Positions 7,614-15,740 of a stretch of 64,000 bases of DNA are shown piece by piece. A program made the position numbers and the translations under genes. This DNA is from Enterobacter cancerogenus (lineage in GTDB: Bacteria > Pseudomonadota > Gammaproteobacteria > Enterobacterales > Enterobacteriaceae), in the NCBI GenBank assembly GCA_000773965.1, contig JRUP01000006.1, positions 124,001-188,000 of the forward strand, given 5' to 3'. The notes below the pieces were generated by a model, which searched no databases, was not told the origin of the DNA, and was given only the letters and a program-made list of their open reading frames with translations. Numbering within the stretch: the first letter of the stretch is position 1; each line of letters starts with the position of its first letter.

Positions 7614-9000
7614 TGTCGAAAAAAATAGTGCGATGCAGCCCGCAGGCAAAAAGAGTGAGCAGAGCCCTTATCTACTGCTGTTTATCATCCTGGTGCTGGC
7701 AGCGGTAGCAACGTGGATCATCCCGGCGGGCAAGTTTGATCATGAAACCCGCAATGGCGTGACCTTTGCCATTAAGGGCAGTCTGCATGAAGTGGCGCGC
7801 ACGGGTGTTTATCCCGGCGAGATTTTCATGGCCATCGTGCAGGGGGTGATCAAAGCGGCACCGATCATTTTCCTGATTCTGTTCACCGGCGGGCTGCTGG
7901 CGGTGATTGAAGCCACCGGCGCGATTGCCACGGCGCTGAATTCGCTGTCACGCAGCACCAAAATCAGCGATACCCGTCTGATCCTGATTTTCGCGGTGAT
8001 CTTCGCCATCCTCGGCAGTACCGGCGTGGTGCAAAACTCGGTGGTGGCCTTTGTGCCGATTGGTCTGCTGGTGGCACGTTCGTTAGGCTTGCCGCCGGTG
8101 ATCGGCATGGCGCTGATCTACCTGACCTGCGCGGCAGGCTTCAACGTGGCGTTTCTCGGCCCGGCCACCACCGGTCTGACACAGCATCTGGCGCAGTTGC
8201 CGCTGTTCTCGGGCATGTTACTGCGCGGCATTACCAACCTGCTGTTTGTGTTGACGGTGGCGATTTACCTGATAATTACCGTGAAGCGCATGCGCAAAAA
8301 TGGTCAGGTGCGCGTGGACACTGCGGTGGAAAGCGCTGAACCGCTGGCAATTACCGGCCGTCATAAACTGATTCTGCTGACCTGCGCGGTGACGCTGATT
8401 CTGTTTATGGTCGGCACGGTGCAACTGCATTGGGCCACCAATGAGATGTCGGCGATGTTTATCATCCTGTCGATTCTGGTCGGTTTAATTGGCCGTTTGT
8501 CCGGTTCTGCTATTGCTAACACCTTCCTGTCCGGCTGCTCTCAGCTGGTCAAAGGCGGTTTTATTGTCGGGATGGCAGGTGCGATTTCGGTGGTGCTGCA
8601 GCAGGGCAATATCCTCGATCCGATCGTTGGCTTCCTGTCAGACTTATTGGCACCGGTTCCGCCCGCGATTGCCGCTGTGGGCATGTTTATCAGCGCCGCA
8701 CTGATGCACTTCGGCATTTCATCCGGTTCGGGCGAGTCAGCATTGTTGATCCCGATTTTCTCCCCGCTGGGCGATAACCTGGGTCTGACACGTCAGGTCA
8801 CGGTGCAAACCGTGCTGCTGGGCGAAGGGATTGTGAACTCCATCAGCCCGACCTCGGGCGTGCTGATGGCCGCGCTGGCCACTGCCAATATTTCGTTCGG
8901 CAAATGGCTTAAATTCGTGGCACCGGTCGTCGCCATCTGGTTTGCGATTTGCGTGGTGACGTTGCTGATTGGTGTGGCGATCAACTGGGGTCCGTTCTAA
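7600..9000 (+). CDS. YfcC/AbgT-like membrane carrier
   Basis: 466 residues with about 11-12 membrane helices, typical of the YfcC branch of the DcuC/ion-transporter superfamily. Typical features are WIIPAGKFD near the first helix, a hydrophilic loop, and two symmetric re-entrant segments (GSTGVVQNSVVAFVPIG and ISSGSGESALLIPIFSPLGD). Family members are thought to exchange or import amino acids, peptides or dicarboxylates. The 14-base overlap with the M20 peptidase gene argues that it brings in the peptidase substrate or exports its product. A strong terminator follows directly. Substrate is inferred only from context. Confidence 0.85.
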   Translation: MSQVNVEKNSAMQPAGKKSEQSPYLLLFIILVLAAVATWIIPAGKFDHETRNGVTFAIKGSLHEVARTGVYPGEIFMAIVQGVIKAAPIIFLILFTGGLLAVIEATGAIATALNSLSRSTKISDTRLILIFAVIFAILGSTGVVQNSVVAFVPIGLLVARSLGLPPVIGMALIYLTCAAGFNVAFLGPATTGLTQHLAQLPLFSGMLLRGITNLLFVLTVAIYLIITVKRMRKNGQVRVDTAVESAEPLAITGRHKLILLTCAVTLILFMVGTVQLHWATNEMSAMFIILSILVGLIGRLSGSAIANTFLSGCSQLVKGGFIVGMAGAISVVLQQGNILDPIVGFLSDLLAPVPPAIAAVGMFISAALMHFGISSGSGESALLIPIFSPLGDNLGLTRQVTVQTVLLGEGIVNSISPTSGVLMAALATANISFGKWLKFVAPVVAIWFAICVVTLLIGVAINWGPF

Positions 9001-9015
9001 CCCAGTGAAAATGAG

Positions 9016-9045
9016 AAGGGATGCTGACGATAGCATCCCTTTTTT
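9016..9045. terminator. bidirectional intrinsic terminator
   Basis: A ten-base-pair stem (AAGGGATGCT with AGCATCCCTT), a six-base loop and a run of T. It lies between the converging YfcC-type and hyuB-type genes; A residues on the left side let it serve the minus strand as well. Confidence 0.92.
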
Positions 9046-9065
9046 ATAGCTGCTTCAGGGCAACG

Positions 9066-11057
9066 TTACGCCTGCAGGAAATCCCGGAACTCCTCACTCA
9101 ATTCGTCAAAGAGTTGATAGATTACCTGACCCCCCTGAGCGGTTTGCCCCCGGGCTTCCGCAGCGGCAAGCGCATCAAACAGGCGATGTTTGATATGAAA
9201 ACGCCATATGACCGGCACGCGAGATAAGATATCAGTCAATGCCCGATAGCGCTCCGGCGTCCAGCTTTGTTCAAAGCGAGTGCGCCATGGGCCAAAGTCA
9301 AAATGTGCCACGCTGGCGGCTGTCGCAGAGCGTTGATTGCGTTTCATCTGCGTGGCTTCAACATCCAGCTCACCCTCGCGGATCACCACACCGTAATCCT
9401 GCTCGGCACGCGCCGAAGAAACGTAGCCGCTTTTCACGTCTGATAACACCTGCTGGGGATCACGCTCCAACGGTGAACCATATCCGCCGCCACCGGCTCC
9501 GGTTAATCGAATCACATCTCCTGCCTGGCAACGGATCACATCGCTATTGCCGAGCATTTCAGGTGCTTCACTCTCCGGGTTTTTCACAAAAATGGCATTG
9601 CTGCCCGCTTTCCCGCCAAGAACACCCCAGGAAGCAAAGTGGGTGCGATCGCGGTTGCGCGCCGTGACGGTGGTATCAGGTGCAAACACCTGAAACTCCA
9701 TCATTAGACCGGAACCACCGCGATATTTTCCTGCACCGCCGGAGTCGGGTACCAGACAATAGCGTGTGATACGAATCGGCACTTCCGCTTCGTTAATCTC
9801 CACTGGGGTATTGCGCAGAAATGCCACGTTAGCGCCCGATCCTTCTTCTCCGTCACCGAACGGCATGCCGCCCGCCCCGCCGCCCACCGGGCCGATGGAA
9901 GCAATCACCGGGCGACCCGAGGTGTTGGTGGTTTTCACGTTCAGAATCGCCAATCCACAGGCCGCGCAGGCAGGCAAACGGTCAGGGATCGCTTGTGAAA
10001 ATGCGCCAAAGGTCAATACATGCGTTAACTTACAGGTCAGACTGCGCATGCCGACGGCAGCCGGGTAAACGGCATTCATCACGCTGCCTTCGGGCAGCAC
10101 ACATTCGACGACGCGATCCAGCCCCGCGTTGAGCAAAATATCGGGATTCAGGGTATAGAGCACATAGTGATAGCCGACCAGCGCCAGCGCGTGACGCGTC
10201 ATGCCGCCGGTCGGCATATTCAATGATGAAAGCAATTGCGGATCGCTGCCGGTGTAATCAAGGATGGCGCGGCCGCCGCGAATTTTCAGCGTCATCGCCA
10301 CGCGCATCGGTTTGCCGTTCACACTGTCTTCGTCAGCGTATTCTGCGAAGAAATAATCGCCATCCGGCACGCTCTCGAGGATGCGTTGTGCCTGCTGCGC
10401 CGCATAATCGAGCAGGGCCACCATCCCTTGCTGAAAATCTTCCACACCAAAATGCGCGATCATCTCCAGCACGCGTTTTTCGCCGTTGGCCAGCATCGCC
10501 AGTTGGGCATGCAGGTCACCCATATTCTGTTCTGGCGCACGCACATTGGTTTTGATCAACGTGAGCAACGCTTCATCCAGCACGCCTTCACGCACGATCT
10601 TAGTCGGCGGGATACGTATTCCTTCCTGATGGATCTCTGTCAGCGTGCGCGACAGCGAGGCGGGCACGGCCCCGCCCACATCGGTGTTATGAATATGGCC
10701 ACCAACAAAACACACCAGCTTGCCTTGCCAGAACACCGGTTTCCACATCACCATATCCGGGCTGTGTGTCGCAACGTTACCGCTGTAAGCATCGTTGGTC
10801 ATCGCCACATCGCCGGGGCGATAGTCCTCGATCATGCCGAGTACCGGCCCGTAATCGAGACCGATATACCAGGTGGCGCCTAAGGTTTTCGGCGAAGCAA
10901 ATGCCAGACCTTCGGGGGTGAGCAGGGCGCATGAGAAGTCTTCCGTCTCTTTGACAAAAGTCGAATGCGCGGTACGCACCAGCGTATGGGCCATGCTTTC
11001 TGCTGCCGCCACACAGTAGTTAGCCAGAATCTGCAGACCTGAAGTATCAAAAGCCAT
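9066..11057 (-). CDS. hydantoinase B / oxoprolinase family protein
   Basis: 663 residues, close to other HyuB-type subunits, though longer than the minimal 580. It has the HyuB signatures HIHNTDVGGAVPAS, the Gly-rich GGGAGGMPFGDGEEGSG and the late GGGGYGSPLERDP. With HyuA it forms an ATP-dependent enzyme that opens cyclic amides such as 5-oxoproline, hydantoins or N-methylhydantoin; related pairs carboxylate ketones. AGGAG precedes the ATG. It is the third gene of an operon with an FAD oxidoreductase and HyuA, 15 bases after HyuA. The C-terminal 80 residues extend beyond the core and may be a separate helical module. Substrate not assignable. Confidence 0.88.
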   Translation of the reverse strand: MAFDTSGLQILANYCVAAAESMAHTLVRTAHSTFVKETEDFSCALLTPEGLAFASPKTLGATWYIGLDYGPVLGMIEDYRPGDVAMTNDAYSGNVATHSPDMVMWKPVFWQGKLVCFVGGHIHNTDVGGAVPASLSRTLTEIHQEGIRIPPTKIVREGVLDEALLTLIKTNVRAPEQNMGDLHAQLAMLANGEKRVLEMIAHFGVEDFQQGMVALLDYAAQQAQRILESVPDGDYFFAEYADEDSVNGKPMRVAMTLKIRGGRAILDYTGSDPQLLSSLNMPTGGMTRHALALVGYHYVLYTLNPDILLNAGLDRVVECVLPEGSVMNAVYPAAVGMRSLTCKLTHVLTFGAFSQAIPDRLPACAACGLAILNVKTTNTSGRPVIASIGPVGGGAGGMPFGDGEEGSGANVAFLRNTPVEINEAEVPIRITRYCLVPDSGGAGKYRGGSGLMMEFQVFAPDTTVTARNRDRTHFASWGVLGGKAGSNAIFVKNPESEAPEMLGNSDVIRCQAGDVIRLTGAGGGGYGSPLERDPQQVLSDVKSGYVSSARAEQDYGVVIREGELDVEATQMKRNQRSATAASVAHFDFGPWRTRFEQSWTPERYRALTDILSRVPVIWRFHIKHRLFDALAAAEARGQTAQGGQVIYQLFDELSEEFRDFLQA

Positions 11058-11072
11058 ATTGCGACTCCTTTA

Positions 11073-13124
11073 TTAAGCCGTGTGGGTGAGGTCAGTGAGG
11101 ATCAGATTGCCGAGCACATCCACCCGGGCGCGGAAATCGGGTAATACGGCGACAGTGGTGTCGGACTGGGTAATCACTGCAGGCCCGGTAAATGACTGAC
11201 CGCCCGCAAGCTGCTCGCGCTGGTAAAGTGGCACGGTGAGATAACGGCCCGACATCCACACATCAATATGCTCAGCGGGGATCGGTGCTGCGTCAGAGTG
11301 CGGCAATGGTTCGAGTTGCGGCTTCGGCGTGGGCATGTTGACCACCAGACGTAGCGACACCACCTGAATCTGTGCATCACGGTCGCTGTAAGCATATAAA
11401 TGATGGTGTTGCGCGTGGAAGGCTTCACGTAGCGTTGAGAGATTGCCGCTCGCCAAATCCTCACGCTGTAACGGTGTGGCGATCTCAAACGACTGCCCCT
11501 TGTAACGCATCTCTGCCGAGAGGCTAAACTGGCCCTGGCTGGCATCACTGACTTCGTGGCTCAGCCATTCGCGGGCTTGCTGTTCGAGTTGCTGATATTC
11601 AGCTTCGAGGTGTGGCAAGCTATCTGCGCTTAAATCACCATAAATGATGCGAACAAAATCGTTTTTCACATCGGCAACCAGACCGCCTAAGGCGCTCAGC
11701 ACGCCGGGTGTCAGCGGCACCAAAACTTCACGCATGTGCATGGCGCGCGCCAGATAGCAGGCCATCATCGGGCCTGCACCGCCAAAAGGCATCAGGGAAA
11801 AGGCGCGCGGGTCGATACCGAAACGGGAAACCAGTCGGCTGATCCCTGCGTACATGCCGGACACGGAAACGTTAATGATCGCTTCCGCCGTGGCTTCGAT
11901 GGATTGGCCCAGTCGATCGGCCAGCGATCCTATGGCGGCTTTCGCGGCGGCGACATCCACATTCACCGCGTTGTAGCCCAACGTTGCCTGGCCAAGAATG
12001 CCCAATGACACGAAAGCATCGGTAATCGTGGGCTGCGTGCCGCCACGTCCATAACACACTGGCCCAGGCGTTGAGCCTGCGCTTTCTGGCCCAACTTTGA
12101 GCACGCCAAACTCATCAACGCGCGCCACAGAACCGCCGCCATCACCAATCGATGTGACGGACACGGACGGAATGTGAATCTGGTAGTCACCGATATACTC
12201 ACCGGTGTCATATTGCGCTTCTCCGTTGACGATCAGCGCCACATCGGCGGTGGTGCCGCCAATATCCAGACTCATGACGTTCTCACGACCGCACTGGCGT
12301 GCCACCCAGGCGGCGCCCATCACACCTGATGCGGTTCCCGACAAGATCATCTGCACGCACTCGGCTTTGCCGCGCTCTGCGCTCATCACGCCGCCATTGG
12401 ACTTGGTGACTTTCAACTCAGCCGCCACGCCCGCTTGCGTCAGTGCCTGCTGCAAAGCGCCGAGATAATGCGCGACGCGTGGCTGAACATAGGCACCAAT
12501 CACGGCGGTTTGCGTACGCTCGAATTCGCGGATAGTCGGCCAGACATCGCTAGAGCAGCAGACAAAAAAGCCTGGCACGGCCGCTTCAATCAGGGCCTGG
12601 ACCTGCTTCTCATGTTCGGGATTGCGATAGGCATGCAGCAGGGCAATCACGACTCCTTCACAGCCCGCATCGCGCAAGCCCGCGACAGCGGCCAGCACAC
12701 TCTGTTCTGCAATCGGCGTGAGTTCTTTTCCGGTCGCATCCATTCGACCGTCAATACCAAACACATTTTCGCGCGACACCAGGGGTTCCGGACGCAGCGA
12801 ATGCAGGCTGTACATATCCGGCGTCTTCAGCCTGCCAAGTGCCAGGACATCCTCGAAATAGCGATTGGTGATCAGCCCCAGCTTCGCCCCTTTTTTCTGC
12901 ACCACGGCATTCACGCCAACGGTGGTGCCGTGGGTAAAATATTCAATATCGGCGGGATCGATCCCATAGCGCTTCACTAACTCCTGAACGCCGTGCAGCA
13001 CTTCCTGGCCCGGATCATCGGGACGAGAAAACACTTTCAGGCTGTGCAACTGCCCCGATGCTTCGTTGAAAACGGCGAAGTCAGTAAACGAGCCGCCGAT
13101 ATCGACACCAATGCGTAATCCCAT
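11073..13124 (-). CDS. hydantoinase A / oxoprolinase family protein
   Basis: 683 residues, typical of HyuA. The N-terminal actin-like ATP-binding motif is clear (RIGVDIGGSFTDFAVF, residues 4-19). A second phosphate-binding block follows (SLDIGGTTADVALI), then the Gly-rich GDGGGS and PFGGAGPM segments. HyuA phosphorylates the cyclic amide (or ketone) so that HyuB can open or carboxylate it, in the cytoplasm. AGGGGGA precedes the ATG. Eight bases separate it from the upstream oxidoreductase gene and 15 from hyuB, so the three are one operon, probably under the divergent IclR regulator. Alternatives are acetone/acetophenone carboxylase-like chemistry. Confidence 0.9.
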   Translation of the reverse strand: MGLRIGVDIGGSFTDFAVFNEASGQLHSLKVFSRPDDPGQEVLHGVQELVKRYGIDPADIEYFTHGTTVGVNAVVQKKGAKLGLITNRYFEDVLALGRLKTPDMYSLHSLRPEPLVSRENVFGIDGRMDATGKELTPIAEQSVLAAVAGLRDAGCEGVVIALLHAYRNPEHEKQVQALIEAAVPGFFVCCSSDVWPTIREFERTQTAVIGAYVQPRVAHYLGALQQALTQAGVAAELKVTKSNGGVMSAERGKAECVQMILSGTASGVMGAAWVARQCGRENVMSLDIGGTTADVALIVNGEAQYDTGEYIGDYQIHIPSVSVTSIGDGGGSVARVDEFGVLKVGPESAGSTPGPVCYGRGGTQPTITDAFVSLGILGQATLGYNAVNVDVAAAKAAIGSLADRLGQSIEATAEAIINVSVSGMYAGISRLVSRFGIDPRAFSLMPFGGAGPMMACYLARAMHMREVLVPLTPGVLSALGGLVADVKNDFVRIIYGDLSADSLPHLEAEYQQLEQQAREWLSHEVSDASQGQFSLSAEMRYKGQSFEIATPLQREDLASGNLSTLREAFHAQHHHLYAYSDRDAQIQVVSLRLVVNMPTPKPQLEPLPHSDAAPIPAEHIDVWMSGRYLTVPLYQREQLAGGQSFTGPAVITQSDTTVAVLPDFRARVDVLGNLILTDLTHTA

Positions 13125-13132
13125 ACTTCCCC

Positions 13133-14476
13133 CTAATTGGTTTGCGAATGAGCGGATTTATCCAGGCGATCGCGCACCTGGTAGTAGCTGCCAAGCAGCG
13201 GCATAAACCAGGTGTTGCCGGTGTAGAGCGGGTGGCCGGGCAGCGGCGATACCCCATAAGGACTTGCGTTGAACGGTGTATTTTCGATCAGGTGACGGGC
13301 TAAACGATGGCCGAGCCAACTCATCATGGTGACACCGCTGCCGTTGCAGCCCACGGCATAAAAACAGCCTTGCGGCGTCTGGCCGATATGCGGCAGGTAG
13401 TCGAGCGTGACGGCGACTTTACCGCCCCAGCTATGGCTGATTTTGATGTCACGTAACTGAGGAAAACGTTGCGTCAGATGTTGATGCAGCACGCGAGCTG
13501 ACTGCTGGCGATCAAGGGCGTAGAAGCGTGCGCGGCCCCCAAAGAGCAGACGAGAGCCATCGGGTGAATAACGGAAATAGTGCGTGACGCGTTGGGTTTC
13601 CGCGATGCCGCGCTGGTGCGGGATTAGCGTGCGTCGCAGATCTGCGGATAACGGTTCAGTGGCAATCTGATGGCTGGTGACGGGTACCACGCGTGCGCGC
13701 AAATGGGCCATTTCTGGCCCGGTATAGCCATTGGTGGCGATAATCACCTGACGCGCATTGAGCCTGCCGCGCAGAGAATCAACCTGGTAATGCGCCGCGT
13801 GTTTCTCAATGCGACTCACCGCAGAACCACTGCACACCACCACGCCAGCTTTGCGCACCGCATCCAGCAAACCTGCATAATAAAGCGCGGGATTGAGCAG
13901 ACCAGCACGCTCAATCAGTACGCCGCCGTGATAAGCCGGGCTATCCAGTTCGGCGCGCAGTTCATCGCGCGTTAGCATGCGCGCCTGCACCTGACTCACG
14001 CTATTGAGAAGTGGCAACCGCTTTTTCCAGTTCTCCAGATGTTCCGGGATCCACGCGGCGGCGAGGCGACCGGTTTGTCGATAATCGCAGTTGATAGCGT
14101 ACTGTGCGATCAGGCTTTCCAGATAGCGATAGCCGTCAGCCGCCTCCAGCAGCAGCTCGCGTTTTCGCTGCTCATCGCTCTGCCGCAGCCCCTTTTGGGC
14201 CGACATGGTTTTGCCCACATTGATGCCGCCAGTGACCTGACCACCGCTCAACGTACTCGCGCCACTGCCCGGTAAGCCGGCTTCCAGAATCACCACCTGA
14301 TTGCCGTGTTGCGCCAGCGTCAATGCACAGCACAGCCCGGCATAGCCAGCGCCAATAATCACGTATTCCGTTTCGGGCGGAACGTCACTGGGCGACGCAT
14401 CCTGTGGTTGCCACTGCTCCCACCAATAGGGCGCCGCCTTAAAATCTTCGGTAAATATCGACTGATGACTTCTCAT
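13133..14476 (-). CDS. FAD-dependent amine/amino acid oxidase (DAO family, PuuB-like)
   Basis: 447 residues from the ATG at 14476, which has GAGG seven bases upstream; a GTG directly before is the alternative. The FAD-binding motif VIIGAGYAGLCCALTLAQHG is at about residues 40-59, followed by the second dinucleotide segment VVILEAG. The C-terminal half keeps the GCNGSGV flavin contact. Overall layout matches gamma-glutamylputrescine oxidase and related N-oxidising DAO enzymes. As first gene before hyuA-hyuB it may oxidise the amine part of the substrate or feed a cyclic amide to the hydantoinase. Divergent from an IclR regulator; operator-like repeats lie just upstream of its start. Confidence 0.87.
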   Translation of the reverse strand: MRSHQSIFTEDFKAAPYWWEQWQPQDASPSDVPPETEYVIIGAGYAGLCCALTLAQHGNQVVILEAGLPGSGASTLSGGQVTGGINVGKTMSAQKGLRQSDEQRKRELLLEAADGYRYLESLIAQYAINCDYRQTGRLAAAWIPEHLENWKKRLPLLNSVSQVQARMLTRDELRAELDSPAYHGGVLIERAGLLNPALYYAGLLDAVRKAGVVVCSGSAVSRIEKHAAHYQVDSLRGRLNARQVIIATNGYTGPEMAHLRARVVPVTSHQIATEPLSADLRRTLIPHQRGIAETQRVTHYFRYSPDGSRLLFGGRARFYALDRQQSARVLHQHLTQRFPQLRDIKISHSWGGKVAVTLDYLPHIGQTPQGCFYAVGCNGSGVTMMSWLGHRLARHLIENTPFNASPYGVSPLPGHPLYTGNTWFMPLLGSYYQVRDRLDKSAHSQTN

Positions 14477-14529
14477 CACTCTGCCTCGCTAAACATCATT
14501 CATGAAATCCAGCGGCTGAAATCTAGCCG

Positions 14530-14558
14530 TTCCACAATAAGGAATGCCATTCCATAAT
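14530..14558. promoter_or_regulatory. IclR operator candidate upstream of oxidoreductase-hyuAB operon
   Basis: The dyad TTCCACAATAAGGAA (14530-14544) overlaps GGAATGCCATTCCATAAT (14541-14558). The latter matches 16 of 18 positions of a block at 15652-15669 upstream of the MHS transporter gene. The shared block in both regions points to one regulator, most simply the IclR protein encoded between them. Confidence 0.6.
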
Positions 14559-14660
14559 TTTAACGTGACATGATTTTATCTGTCCTGCAAGCACAAAAAT
14601 TAAGCATTCGGAGGAAATTGTGATCGGCTCGCGGGCAAAACGCCGAGCGGCAGAGAGCAG

Positions 14661-14683
14661 GCTGTGCCATATTACGGCACAGC
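14661..14683. promoter_or_regulatory. IclR operator candidate upstream of the iclR-type gene
   Basis: A perfect inverted repeat, GCTGTGCC, seven bases, GGCACAGC. Read on the minus strand its core TGCCGTAATATGG matches TGCCGTAATGTGG at 15661-15673 in 12 of 13 positions. It sits 41 bases before the regulator start and would suit autoregulation. Confidence 0.6.
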
Positions 14684-14723
14684 AAGTGGAGACAATGAAG
14701 TCAGAAAGTAGGGAGGGTGGAGT

Positions 14724-15473
14724 ATGCAGAGCCTGATTAAAAGCCTGAAAGTGCTGGAGAGGGTGGCCGAGAAACAGCCGATCAGTGTGGGCGAGTTGGC
14801 CAAAATGATGTCGATGCCAAAAACCACCGTGCAGCGTATTCTCTGGACCTTTCATGAGGCGGGCTGGTTACGATTGATTGAAGGCGACATGCCGCGCTGG
14901 ACCGTCAGCCCTCGTGTGCTCAGCGTGCGGCCGATCGAGCTGGCGGGCGGCGGACTGTCTGCTGCCGTCCAGGATCCGATGGCAGAGTTGCGCAATAGCA
15001 CGCAGGAGACGGTGTATGTGTCAGTGTATGACGGCAATGGCGCGGTGGTGGTGATTGACAGGCTGGAAAGTCCGCATCCCGTGCGCGCGGTTAGCCCGAT
15101 TGGGGATATTGCGCCCATTCACTCCACGGCAAATGGCATGGCGATTTTGGCGTTCTTACCGGAAAGCCAGCTTGAAAATATCCTTACCGGCGAGCTGAGT
15201 GCCTTTAACCCGGCCACCATCACCGATGCCGATAAACTTCGCGCAGAACTGAAGCAGGTGCGTGAGCGCGGGTATGCAATCAACCGAGGCTATTATCGCT
15301 CTGGTATTTTCGCCATCGGGGCACCCATTTTTGATGCAGCCCACCAGCCGGTCGCCAGTATCTGCATCTCGATGCCGGACTCTCGTTACCATGAAGAAAA
15401 AATTGCAGAGTGGGGTGCGTTAACCGTTCAGGCTGCCCAGGCAATTGGCTTCCAGAGAAATGCCAGAGGTTAA
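14724..15473 (+). CDS. IclR-family transcriptional regulator
   Basis: 249 residues, normal for IclR. The N-terminal winged helix-turn-helix covers residues 1-60 (SLIKSLKVLERVAEKQPISV, MPKTTVQRILWTFHEAGWL). The C-terminal GAF-like effector domain has the typical SPIGDIAPIHSTANGMAIL and YAINRGYYRSGIFAIGAPIFD segments. A GGGAGGGTGGAG ribosome site precedes the ATG. It lies between the divergent oxidoreductase-hyuA-hyuB operon and the co-directional MHS transporter gene, with similar dyads upstream of all three. It most likely responds to the transported substrate or a breakdown product. Repressor or activator cannot be decided. Confidence 0.9.
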   Translation: MQSLIKSLKVLERVAEKQPISVGELAKMMSMPKTTVQRILWTFHEAGWLRLIEGDMPRWTVSPRVLSVRPIELAGGGLSAAVQDPMAELRNSTQETVYVSVYDGNGAVVVIDRLESPHPVRAVSPIGDIAPIHSTANGMAILAFLPESQLENILTGELSAFNPATITDADKLRAELKQVRERGYAINRGYYRSGIFAIGAPIFDAAHQPVASICISMPDSRYHEEKIAEWGALTVQAAQAIGFQRNARG

Positions 15474-15484
15474 CGGCATGACGC

Positions 15485-15510
15485 AATGACCACACTGCGG
15501 TGTGGTCATT
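15485..15510 (+). terminator. hairpin after iclR-type gene
   Basis: A perfect 11-base-pair stem (AATGACCACAC with GTGTGGTCATT) and a TGCG loop, starting 11 bases after the stop codon. The T-tract is short (TTTC), so termination may be partial. Confidence 0.7.
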
Positions 15511-15651
15511 TCATCCTAACGTATTGTTTTTGTTTTACGTAAATCGACTTCTCTCCCTTCTCGTCCTCCAACTCAATCTCCGTGTGACCTATAGCGAAAT
15601 CCTCTCACCCGCATATTGACGTCTAATTTTCACTCAACTAACGTAATTAAC

Positions 15652-15680
15652 GGAATGCCATGCCGTAATGTGGAATGATT
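15652..15680. promoter_or_regulatory. IclR operator candidate upstream of MHS transporter gene
   Basis: GGAATGCCATGCCGTAAT (15652-15669) repeats the block at 14541-14558, and TGCCGTAATGTGGAA (15661-15675) repeats the core of the 14661-14683 and 14530-14544 dyads. It lies about 60-90 bases before the transporter start. Confidence 0.6.
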
Positions 15681-15740
15681 GATTTCATTCTGAGTCACGT
15701 TCACTGACCGTGCTGTTATGCGGTGAAGATGGGGTTAACC

